NCBI GenBank assembly: GCA_023014335.1
Contig: JAECYW010000021.1
Location: forward strand, 62,001 to 126,000
DNA length: 64,000 bases
Source of the DNA: Galerina marginata
Lineage: Eukaryota > Basidiomycota > Agaricomycetes > Agaricales > Galerinaceae
Direction of reading: 5' to 3'
Shown here: piece after piece, positions 22,905 through 31,898 of the stretch
Numbering within the stretch: the first letter of the stretch is position 1
Layout of the letters: each line of letters starts with the position of its first letter
Notes under the pieces: generated by a model
The model's input: only the letters and a program-made list of their open reading frames with translations
Told to the model about the DNA's origin: nothing
Database searches by the model: none
Made by a program: the position numbers and the translations under genes

Positions 22905-24085
22905 ATGGACCAATTTTTTGATATTCAAGCTACTGGCAAGTAAAAGTCTTGAAATTTTAATATGGAACACTCATCATATTGCAGGAAGTAAAGTTGAAAA
23001 GTTGGCCAATAGCCAGATAAACAAAAAAATGCAGCTATGTAATTTCAATTTGGTATGTTGAGGACTTGTTTTCACATATACTATATACGCCAAACTAAAG
23101 CCAAGCTAATAGGACAATGGCATTAAAAACAAGATTGAGGTTACGTCTCTAGAGCAAAGCAAAACTTGGAAACTTATTCAGGCGATGGACCATTACCATG
23201 CTGAAGAAGTTGTTCTACGCTTACAAGGAGTATTATGCCAAAAATCACTTCCACCAATATCGCAGACTTTTCAAATGTAAGCCAATGTCTTATTACAGTT
23301 TTTATAAACTCAAGCTGATGGTATACAGTGAACCAAGACAGCGCCATTTTTTACGGCAATCAGTTACTCTCACCGGACTTGGCAGTGATAAATTTGATCA
23401 GGCAATACAAAATGTTCAAGAAATCCACCAGATATTTGGACGCAACCTTCCTCAAGGAGCTTTAGAAGACTGGAATTCTACAACCTTTGAAGGATATATG
23501 GCAATTGACATGAATAACCGATTTTTTACGATTCGCAAACAAGCCACTATTGAAGAAATAGTACCTTTTTCCAGCGTGGTCGATCCTCATGGAATTCTGG
23601 AGGGAGCTATCAGTAAAGACGACCAATTCGTTCATACCATCGAAAACAAGGTTGAATATTATGAGCTTGTTGATCATCATGAACAAGAATTAAGGTAACT
23701 GATGTTTTTTGATTAGATTTATCTAACCACTAATAAAATTTATCAGATACGAAGAAGTCAATCCTATTAAATTTCGATGTGGAGATATAGTCGAAGCGCA
23801 ACTTTCCTTTGTTTGCATTCGCATGAAGAATGAAAAGCATAGAATGCTAACAGTCCTTCGAGCACTCACAATTCTTGACACCTCACCACTGCGAGTGAGT
23901 ATTTATTTGATCTATTGACTATCTATCTAAAAAGGTACTTTGACATTTAGGAAGCTAGCATTTCACGCAATCGGTCTAAAAACCAGATAGTAAGACAAGT
24001 TTCATTGAAAAGGAAGGTTGGATATTCAGCAGATGAAATTGCCGATGCTAGAGATCGACTAAGCCATATGAAATTAGATAACTAA
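22905..24085 (+). CDS. Uncharacterised protein of a repeat-associated fungal family
   Basis: ATG 22905 (MDQFFDIQ), about six exons, TAA 24083-24085. Conserved-looking blocks: MDHYHAEEVVLRLQG, SLPPISQTFQ, GSDKFDQAIQNVQEIHQIFGR, LPQGALEDWNSTTFEGYMAID, FFTIRKQATIEEIVPFSSVVD, and the hallmark FRCGDIVEAQLSFV followed by MLTVLRALTILDTSPLR. I associate this pattern (GDIVEvQ.sF...vLRsi.lLD) with multicopy genes in mushroom genomes, with no assigned function. Joining the SLPPISQTFQ frame to the FYKLKLMVYSEPR frame needs removal of only 22 nt at 23278-23299 (GTAAGC...TTACAG), too short for a normal intron, so either a deletion broke the gene or the splice sites differ. Confidence 0.5.
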
Positions 24086-24498
24086 TCGATAGCGTAAATT
24101 GTTTCAGGTCATTTAAAATTTGTCTTATAAACTAGAACCAACTAGAACCAACGAAACAGCCATTGTCAATTTAATAACAAATTGAGAAGATTCCAAAGAG
24201 GCAAATGCAAGGCAACGCTAGAGTGAAAACGGATCCTGTGGAATGTCGGAACCTAGCTTCGGATCTTAACTAATATTCATGTCAGGAATTGATACATACA
24301 GATCTTAAAATATATTATTCGGATCTTGCGGATCTTGCGGATCTTGCTAAACCAAACCCTAAACACGGAAGGAACCAAGACTACAAATCTTATAAAGAGT
24401 GTAAGGCAATATCGCTTTTTTCTCCCCAAGTTCAACTACTTTTCACTTTTTGCCTGTCCTCTAAGCTTAACTCTACTTCTATTCTGCTTGATATCATT
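24086..24498. other. Intergenic region with a GGATCTTGC repeat
   Basis: No gene. Three tandem copies of GGATCTTGC lie at about 24321-24347, plus a doubled AACTAGAACC near 24133-24150. Probably the upstream region of the next gene. Confidence 0.4.
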
Positions 24499-26366
24499 AT
24501 GGGCAAAAGTGAACGCAAAAAGCTAACATATTGTGGTGAGATTTTGTATCAAATACTTGATAGAAGCTAACAATAGTAATAGATGTTCCTTACCGTCGTC
24601 GGTCTGCAAGACTTCAGACAAACAGTCAAGTGGATGATATACAGGATGATATACAGGACGATATCAGTATGTTGATCAAAGGTATGTTGGGCTTTTGTTT
24701 ATTATATGATTCTAATTCAAATACTTTTTTTAAGATGATATTGAAGACCAAAATGACAAAATTGAAGAAGAAAGTAATCCAGATGGTAAGCACTTCAACT
24801 AAAAATCACATTTTTAACCAATAATTTGACGCTTTTTGTACCTACAAAAGATACAATTCTGCGAAACTATCTTTCCAATAACACCAAAACTGGCCAATAT
24901 GACAATCAATTCCTCCTATCGTTATGGAAGGGGAACATTCAAACAATTATTGATAAATCTCTGGATGAAAATGAAGAAACCCGTCGTCATGCTCTTTGCG
25001 TTGTCCGCCAAATAGCCAGTTGCCTTAATATGGACTTAGGAGCAACTGTACCACTACCTGTGGGCACAAAAAGAGCACTGGCCAAACCTAGCTACCAGGA
25101 GATTCAAAAGAGCACTCCACTTCTGTCCAAAGATCTTGCTTGTCTATCCAAAGAACTCTGGGACATATGGGGCACTAGCAAAAGCCTTTTCGAACTTCTT
25201 TATCTTGCAGAAGAAGAAGCCAACGAAGAAAATGTTCAGGCTTTTGTTCGGATTCTTGCTAAATCTGTAGGTATATTGAATTCTGATATCAGTAAGCTTT
25301 TTTCTTTCCTTCTCATTTATAAATCTTCTAACTAAGTAAAATTATAGTCAATAATGTGACATATGCAGTTCAGAGCACTGCTATATTTGCCCTTCCAACC
25401 AGTATTCAAGCAAAGATCTTTGATCACCTTTCTGGTCTTGATCATTAGTCTTTTGCAGAGACCTGCAAAAGCCATTTTTTGGCTATGAATCAATACCATT
25501 GTGACTTGCTTGCTGATATGTTGGCAAACTTTGGTTTTAGATTGGAAACGTTCATGTCAGCCTTACAGGACTGTCATGCTCTTGTCACTGGATCCTTTGC
25601 CCTTCAGCCTTTTCTTCCACAAACTCAGCGCTTCTTTACCAACAACATCGATATTGTTATGTCTATCCAACATCTTCATTTGTTTCAAACAAAGGTTCTT
25701 GCTGGATATGAACCCTGCATCCCAATGACCAAATTCCACACTTATAACCCCATCATTTCCGACCGCATCATTTTCAAACCGCAGAATGTAAAGGCTTCTG
25801 TGTGTATTCTTCTTGTCAAAGAGGAACACACTCCTTTGGAGTCAATCTTCTATCAGCCAACAACTGCTATGATGAACGCAATTACTGCTGGTGGTCTATT
25901 TTCGGCTTATCCTTCACTCCTTTCCTATCAAATCACTCTACACAACCCATGGATAGCCTTCGAGACCAACAGAAACAGTTCATCTCTTGGAAGATACGAA
26001 GCCAGTCAAATTTCTTCACATATCTATGACAAATACATCCGAAGAGGGTTTCTCGCCACATCCGATTTACACAATGTCAAAACAAGCATGGACTCAATGA
26101 CACTTAGGCATCGATGCCGTGTTGATCCAGTCTGTCCTATGACTCCACGCGTAGTTGGCGATTCTGGCTGCATCAATCTGCCACTTCTTAACGTCAAATG
26201 CATTGCTACTGAAAATATGCAATATCTGATGCCTGGAGTCAATTTCAACCATATTCAACCACCACTTGACAGTATTTATTGGACTATTGGAGCAAGTACA
26301 TGTGGAAATCCTGGTATTGGAAGGCCATCTGCATTGGTAAGTTATCAGAAAAACTTTGTTAATTAG
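24499..26366 (+). CDS. F-box-like plus nucleotidyltransferase-like protein
   Basis: ATG 24499 (MGKSERKKL), several short exons, then a long one to TAG 26364-26366. Seen: an acidic N-terminus with DDIQDDIQDD repeats; a helical middle (SLDENEETRRHALCVVRQIASCL); an F-box-like segment (ALPTSIQAKIFDHLSGLDH...SFAETCKSHFLAM); then CHALVTGSFALQPFLP with FFTNNIDIVMS downstream, fitting the G-S...D-x-D pattern of minimal nucleotidyltransferase folds; and a late Cys motif DPVCPMTPRVVGDSGC. This F-box then GS/DID layout recalls lineage-specific agaricomycete families. Substrate unknown; only one clear acidic pair is visible, so catalysis is doubtful. An in-frame TAG at 25446-25448 sits inside the F-box segment, so the gene is probably a recent pseudogene or needs readthrough. 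Confidence 0.5.
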
Positions 26367-26522
26367 AAAATCGTAAATCATGTTTGAATAGATATTTCTG
26401 GCAAAGTAGAATCATATTTTTGTTATATTCATGTATATATGTAGATTTATAGTTATAATCAGTCAACTGCCATGTTAATTATAATGCCATCTGAGCTTAT
26501 TAACGAGCCACCATCCAAATTA

Positions 26523-26609
26523 TAAGGTTAGGGTTTATATGTGGCTGTGAGGGCTCCGTCGAGACGGAGGTCTCACAGCCACAACCAAAATTATAAGGTT
26601 AGGGTTTTC
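26523..26609. repeat. Hairpin with telomere-like flanks (copy 4)
   Basis: Core 26541-26582, GTGGCTGTGAGGGCTCCGTC against GACGGAGGTCTCACAGCCAC, slightly decayed. TAAGGTTAGGGTTT lies on both sides in the same orientation, the complement of the spacer next to copies 2 and 3, so this unit is inverted relative to them. It lies just 3' of the F-box-like gene. Confidence 0.88.
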
Positions 26610-26706
26610 TGAAACTTGTTTTTATCACGTCTTTTACATTTTTTGTCTACATGTTTTAATCAATATAAATAATCAGAGTATAATATTATTTTCTTTTTCC
26701 AAGCAA

Positions 26707-26970
26707 TTAAAGTTACATTCAATATGACATCATATATCTACTTGGACATTTTCTTATTACGATCAAGACTTATTGATTTATAGGTTTTTTTGGCTCATAG
26801 ATGTTGTTGTTTAGGTTAGCCACCCCTCCTTCGCAAAGCTCAGGGGGGCCCCCAAGATGCTAACCTAAACAACAACATCTATGAGCCAAAAAGACTTATA
26901 AATCAATAAGTCTTGATCGTAATAAGAAAATGTCTAAGTAGACATGATGTTCAAATATAATGTAACTTAA
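26707..26970. mobile_element. Foldback element between TTAA sites
   Basis: Two arms of roughly 110 bp (26711-26822 and 26860-26967) are near-complementary. Matching landmarks are GTTACATTC, TTTTCTTATTACGATCAAGA, TGATTTATAGG and GATGTTGTTGTTTAGGTTAGC. The centre is a short GC-rich loop with a run of G and C. TTAA flanks both outer ends (26707-26710, 26967-26970), the target duplication used by piggyBac-type transposases. It has no coding capacity, so it would be a MITE moved in trans. Confidence 0.75.
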
Positions 26971-27089
26971 ACTGTTAAAAAAATAAAATAATAGTGTAGA
27001 CTGCTTTTAAAACTGTCACATTTTGCATGTTACTTCATTCATTGTAAATGCTTATTGTTTTAGCATGTAAGTACAGCCATTAGTATGAC

Positions 27090-27285
27090 GTAGCTGAATA
27101 TTAAAGCTATGTAAGTGGCATAAAGCTATGCATGTCAGTATTGCACAGCCTCTAAAGCTATGCATGTATCACGCAGCCTGTAAAGCCAAGAAAGTAGTAT
27201 TGCGCAGCCCTAAAGCTATGAACATAGTATTGTGCAGCCTGTAAAGCCAAGAAAGTAGTATAGCATAGCCCTAAAGCTATGAGAG
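27090..27285. repeat. Imperfect ~45-bp tandem repeat upstream of the SET gene
   Basis: Units of the form TAAAGCTATG(n)AGTATTGCRCAGCC and TAAAGCCAAGAAAGTAGTAT alternate about five times, ending some 55 bp before the SET-domain start codon. It may contain promoter elements or simply be a minisatellite. Confidence 0.6.
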
Positions 27286-27290
27286 TATGT

Positions 27291-27300
27291 CTATATAAGA
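27291..27300 (+). promoter_or_regulatory. Probable TATA box of the SET gene
   Basis: CTATATAAGA stands about 42 bp before the ATG at 27341, giving room for a start site near 27320-27330 and a short leader rich in CAA. Position and sequence fit a core promoter. Confidence 0.45.
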
Positions 27301-27340
27301 TTCCAGGATACAACAATAAACTTCAATTTCTTTCACCTCA

Positions 27341-28420
27341 ATGGCTGACACTGCACTTACTTACACCTCTTATCATGCTATGGCATGGAATCAAGGCGAT
27401 CTCAACAAATCTTCTCTTGTGAATGACTTGTCTCTTTTTATCCTTCCCTCTCAGGCTATACTTCACATTGACCCTCTTATTATCAATGCTCTTTTTGGTC
27501 AACAAAAGGAAAAATCCAAGAACAGAAGTCATAATATCCAAACTATCTCTCTCAATACAAATATGGAACCTTTTGATCATTCTATCATTTGGTCTATGTT
27601 TGAAAAGGTCAAGGACAACCTTAATTTTCAAGATCCACTTGGATATATAGCCACTGTGGAAAAGCTTGCAACCGGTATTCTTCTTCATTATCCTGCACTT
27701 GTCTGGGAAAACAAGAAAAAAGAAAGTTTGGAAACTCTGTCTTGGTGGGTTTTAAAATATCTATCTATCTATATACTATTAATATTGCCTCACAGGTGTA
27801 TCACCGCCTATAGTTTGGTTATTAATCCAGCAGCCATAGTGCATCTTAAGGTCAAACCTCTTGGCCATGCTAAACAAAAAGGTTTTGCAATCTATGCCAA
27901 CAAGGACATCATACAAGGAGAATACATCCAAGAACTCCTTGGTTTAATGCCAGAGGATCGTGCTGAAAAGTATACTGATCTGTCCACAATCACTCCTCAT
28001 GAAAACAACCGCAATGATGGCTCCTTTGAAGAAAAACTCTTGATTGGACCTATTAGGTTCATTAACCATCGCTGTGTTTCTTATAATGTTGAGGTGAGTT
28101 TCAATTCTTGTTTACAGGTATTTAATATTAATAAAATTGGACAGTTTATTGCTATTCGAGACACATATGCTTTTACCATTATGGCAACCAAGAATATCAA
28201 AGCCAAAGAAGAAATATTGCTTTGCTATGGGGTTGACTACTTCAAGGAGAATGGATCTGAATGCTTATGTGAAGATTGCAGGGAAATACCAGATGAGGAG
28301 GAGGAGGAGGCAGAAGTATCTAAGAAGGGCAAAGATCAGATCAACATTGAGGAGCGAGACAAAGCCAAAAAGAACAAAAGAGCGAAACAAAGAGAGCAAC
28401 GCAAGCTGGGACCAAATTAA
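27341..28420 (+). CDS. SET-domain protein
   Basis: ATG 27341 (MADTALTYTS), TAA 28418-28420, about 335 residues. The whole reading frame is open, but two internal segments look like introns: about 27745-27796 (GTGGGT...CACAG) and 28093-28119 (GTGAGT...TTTACAG). SET motifs: GFAIYANKDIIQGEYIQELL (start of the fold), IRFINHRCVSYNVE (the RFINHsC pseudoknot block that binds S-adenosylmethionine and lysine), then IKAKEEILLCYGVDYF (GEE...YG motif) and a post-SET-like CLCEDC. A Glu run and a Lys-rich tail follow. SET proteins methylate lysines, usually on histones; the target here is unknown. The frame is undamaged, and the gene ends the island before the transposon-rich region. Confidence 0.85.
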   Translation: MADTALTYTSYHAMAWNQGDLNKSSLVNDLSLFILPSQAILHIDPLIINALFGQQKEKSKNRSHNIQTISLNTNMEPFDHSIIWSMFEKVKDNLNFQDPLGYIATVEKLATGILLHYPALVWENKKKESLETLSWWVLKYLSIYILLILPHRCITAYSLVINPAAIVHLKVKPLGHAKQKGFAIYANKDIIQGEYIQELLGLMPEDRAEKYTDLSTITPHENNRNDGSFEEKLLIGPIRFINHRCVSYNVEVSFNSCLQVFNINKIGQFIAIRDTYAFTIMATKNIKAKEEILLCYGVDYFKENGSECLCEDCREIPDEEEEEAEVSKKGKDQINIEERDKAKKNKRAKQREQRKLGPN

Positions 28421-29334
28421 TGTAGCTACATATGTATTTGACTATACAAACAATGAATATCTTTATTCATTTGCTTTGAAAGACAAGCTCAAAGAAGTAG
28501 TAATTTAGAGAGCAATATATGCTATTAGAGAAGTTAAAGAGAGAAAAAAACCTCTAAACTGCAATGCTTAATAGCGCTATCAAGAAGCTCTAACCCTAGT
28601 TTAGGTTTCTTGGCACACAAGCTAAAAATAGACCATAGCAACCGGCATCAAACAACCATTCCCATGCTCAATAAAAATTTCCCACTGTTACAAAAATTTG
28701 TAGACTTTTAATTCAGGGTCAGTCACAAAAAATGAAGCAGTGGGAAAATTTCCAACGTTCGCGTTAGGAATCATTTCTTTCCGCAACCGAGTATAGAAAA
28801 CGAGTTCTTTTACTACGTAAGAACTCGTAAAGGAGCATATATTTATTTGGTATCTGATGGCATCAATTTAGATCACATGACTTTGAATTTGCCTCTATTT
28901 ACATGCTTGTCGCACATTTATGTAATTTTATGGCCTCAAATGCAAACAAATGTAAATATAAGATCTCAGGGCCACTGCACCCATGATATAAAAGGCAATC
29001 AAGATGCAATTGCCTAAAATGGCAGTATTTAGTCAGCCAGCTAATTTTGGACTTAGCAGCATTTCTGCTAAGTTCTTTAATTTATTAATTAATACTAAAA
29101 GGCTTATATCTCAATGAGGAAGGTAGCTAGTCATGTGATTTAAATTTTAGTAGGGTCTAAAAATAGATTGCGTTCTTTTGAAACCCACTTTCCTTTTTGG
29201 GAAATTTTCCCGTCAGCCAAAATTTCTCACCGCCGGCTTTTTTTCACTTTTTTGCATTTTTCTCTGTGGAAAAAATAGCTAGGCACAAAATTTTGATGGA
29301 TTCAGGGTCAAATGGCTTGGCAGCACATTTTTTG
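28421..29334. other. Non-coding; contains an isolated HINE-like tip
   Basis: No gene. A reverse-oriented copy of the palindromic tip found on the HINE-like family lies at 28802-28830 (...TTACTACGTAAGAACTCGTAA), preceded by GCGTTAGGAATCATTTC, which also precedes other tips. The matching 3' end is not visible, so this is a truncated copy. The rest is AT-rich and unassigned. Confidence 0.6.
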
Positions 29335-29457
29335 TCAGAGGCGCAGCCACATCAGAGCATATTCAGGGATGGCTTGGTAAACTGTCCAAACTGTCAAAAA
29401 GTAATGCGGTTTTGCCGAGCCTTTCCAGGATGTGCTCGGATGTGGCTGCGCCTCTGA
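29335..29457. mobile_element. Small stem-loop MITE-like element
   Basis: Perfect 19-bp inverted repeats (TCAGAGGCGCAGCCACATC at 29335-29353 and its complement at 29439-29457) extend inward imperfectly to about 44 bp (AGAGCATATTCAGGGATGGC against its degraded partner). No coding capacity and no clear target duplication. Confidence 0.6.
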
Positions 29458-29669
29458 TAAAAAATGACGTAATTATGTAGGCGACCCTGAATCTACCAGA
29501 ATTGTGGCTGTGCTTCCCGTTTTCACTGAGATATAGGCTAGACATATATTTGTTTATATAGGTAAATTGACCTGTTGGTCAACTGACCAAGTGGTTAAAT
29601 TGCCTTTCTGATGCAACATCCTCTTTGGACAAGTTACCTTTTTTCATGTATAAATGTAACAGCTACAGG

Positions 29670-30117
29670 TGTTGCAGTAGGGACAGTGCTCGCAAATAGT
29701 GTGCAGGTAGGATAGTGAGACTTCTTCATGGTTTAGGTAGGTATGCCGGGGCCCATAACCTATTAGTATGAGTGCCGGATCTGTAAGATAAGAATACACT
29801 CAGTTTGCACTCGTTGTAGTGATGAAGTCTAATATATTGAATATACCTGTAAGATAAGAATACACTACAGGTATGTGAGTAAAGAATGGAGGTACATAAA
29901 GTAGACTAATGCTCACCTCAGTTCGCACTCATTGTAGTGACGAAGTCTGAGGGGAGCGTGGAACAAATGTCCAGGTATATGTGTAACTACGAGCTATGTT
30001 GAGAATCATATGATAAAAGGAAACGGGGAACGAGAGTGACTGTAAACCGGAAAGGAAAGTGATAAACAAAGATAAGATAAGATAAAATTGCATACGGATG
30101 GATTGTCTATTCCAACA
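29670..30117. mobile_element. Candidate solo LTR (TGTTG...CAACA)
   Basis: The segment starts TGTTGCAGTAGGG and ends GTCTATTCCAACA, matching LTR ends. It holds an internal duplication of GTAAGATAAGAATACACT and of CACTCRTTGTAGTGAYGAAGTCT. No flanking duplication found, so the call is tentative. Confidence 0.35.
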
Positions 30118-30259
30118 GTAACCCGTGGATTTTGGCGGGTTTTTTAGTAATCAATGTGTAGAGCAAAATCTTCTGAAAATTTTGCAATTTTTTTTGGACA
30201 AATCCGTTAAGAAATGAGTGTTCTACAGGCCTGCCAAGTTTTAGCACCAAAGACCAAGT

Positions 30260-30475
30260 TTTGATGCTATTAAATAGGGGAGTTCAGAGTGCTCGGTTCT
30301 GGGCCGGTCCTGAGTCGGTTTTGATTTCGGTTCTGGAGATGCTTTTCAGAATCAGAACCATGAGAAAGCACAGAACCAGAACCGTCGCAGAACCGTCTCT
30401 GGAGTTGGTTCTGCCACAGAACCAGGTTTTGGACTTGTCAGTTCTGCTCACGGTTCTCCTCTTACTCTCGTTATT
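30260..30475. repeat. GGTTCTG-rich low-complexity stretch
   Basis: Repeated GGTTCTG and its complement CAGAACC occur more than a dozen times with short spacers on both strands, so the region could fold on itself. A 72-residue frame over it is an artefact of composition. Confidence 0.6.
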
Positions 30476-30581
30476 TTAGATAATTGATTTTTATGTAATT
30501 AAAAATAAATTTTATTTGTAGATTCCTTTTGAGACATGAGCTTTTGCCAATGTGCTTCCTTCTCCTAGAGACTCAAAAACC

Positions 30582-31630
30582 ATGGCTCCTAAGAAAAAAA
30601 ACACTCCAAAAGCAAAGACAGCACCAAAAGAAAAACCTGCAAAGAAGGACTTGGTCAGAGGCCATTGCTGCGCATGGCAAAAACAAGTTCTTACTTTGGG
30701 GTGAGGCAGTGCCTGAAGACTTACACTGTTATTAAATAAATACATATTAAATATGTAAATAATATGTAGTACGCTCAAATCTGAACTGATTGGGATGATC
30801 TTATACTCAAAAAAAGCAGAAAAATGAGGCGGATCTAACAAGCCTAAAATCAGCCCTGATTTTTACAAATTTTTTGATACCAAGATCATAAAAATTGGCC
30901 CAGTAATGGCTGAGATACAAAAACCATGCAGGGTCACTATAGCAGTGGGAGAATTTCGAACGATCGCGTTAGAAACCATTTCCTTCTGCTATCAAGTGTA
31001 GAAAACAAGTTCTTTTACTACGTAAGAACTTGTAATAAAGGAAAGAAGAAGGCTGATCCTAAGCCTGAGAGTGACAAGGAGGAGGTTGAGGTTGTAGATG
31101 AAACTGGGGCATACCAGAAAGTGAAGTACATCCTGCTGCTACTGCTGCTCTTGCTTGAAGAAAGTTTAACCGCAGTTTCTAGCTGGAAGGAGGGATTTGA
31201 ACTTTCTGAGAAGCTGATCAGCACAATTACCAACGACCCTAAGATCAAGCAGGGGTTGTTCCCAGCACCAGGCGGCAACGCTTCATCAGCTAAGGGTGGA
31301 GGTGCCAAGAAGACTCACTGGCACTGGAAGGTAGCTGAGGCACTCTTTCCTAAACATCCCAACTATGCTCAGGCAATATCTTCAGCTCTGGATGAAAAGG
31401 ACACCAAGGTTCACGGAAAGTTGCAGAACGTATGGGGCAAGAAAATCAAAAACCAAATCAAGGCGTGAGTGTCAGTTTGTGGGCAGTTGGTACCAGTAAT
31501 ACTCACTTCAAATATTGTCAGGATGATGCTAATAACCCGGGAGTATATTGCAGTGCTTGGTATGACTGGAGAAGGGATTATTAGAGAGAAAGATATCAAC
31601 ATGGAGGCCAAAAATGAGTTTACGAACAAA
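30582..31630 (+). pseudogene. SANT/Myb-like fungal gene, split by an insertion and 3' truncated
   Basis: ATG 30582 begins MAPKKKNTPKAKTAPK. The frame is cut at 30649 by the HINE-like insertion 30650-31035 and resumes exactly in frame at 31036 (joining ...PAKKD to KGKKKADPK...). The later part has W-x-x-x-F-E-L-S-E-K-L-I-S-T-I, then KIKQGLFPAPG, GGGAKKTHWHW, VAEALFPKHPNYAQAI and VWGKKIKNQIK. I recognise this as a helical, Trp-spaced SANT/Myb-like layout seen in agaricomycete multicopy genes, probably DNA binding. An intron at about 31467-31520 leads to a short exon (MMLITREYIAVLGMTGEG). The gene is then cut at 31630 by another HINE-like tip and its end is lost. A further small intron may lie near 31117-31162. 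Confidence 0.6.
30650..31035 (-). mobile_element. HINE-like element, short type, complete (386 bp)
   Basis: On the minus strand it starts TTACAAGTTCTTACG, has a 10-bp-stem hairpin tip, and ends with GTAAGAACTTGT (complement of the tip), a GCCAT/ATGGC hairpin and an 11-nt tail ending CCAAG. Removing it restores the host reading frame exactly (GGA|TAAAGG), so there is no target duplication. It also shows the empty TA sites of both MITEs described below. Confidence 0.85.
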
Positions 31631-31898
31631 TTACAAGTCCTTACGTAGTAAAAGGACTTGTTCTTATCCAGAGAACAAGCCAAATTGCTTGCAGTGCGAC
31701 CACAGATTTCATTCATTTTCTCTCATGCTGTCAAACTTCACTAAAATTGTGATATCTTGGCCATTTCTTGACCATTTACAATGATTGATATCATAAAGAT
31801 CACACAATTCAGGGCCAACCTGGTCACGTGACCAGGCCATTTTATTACCAAAAAATGTGCCTTTTTATTCCCTTTCCAATGAATCCAAGATCAGCCCA
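31631..31898 (+). mobile_element. HINE-like element, 5' part only
   Basis: Starts with the tip TTACAAGTCCTTACG and continues with CCAAATTGCTTGCAGTGCG, matching the 5' part of the long subfamily in the next, oppositely oriented copy (landmark at 33110-33135). No 3' hairpin end is present; it stops where that copy begins. Confidence 0.7.

Noticed and set aside
12255..26609. Interstitial telomere sequence
   Set aside because: Only about one and a half TTAGGG units next to each hairpin; too short for a telomeric array.
1453..28420. One giant Helitron carrying the whole gene island as cargo
   Set aside because: No Helitron termini could be identified on either side and the 3' end of the Helitron is lost; kept only as an untested possibility.
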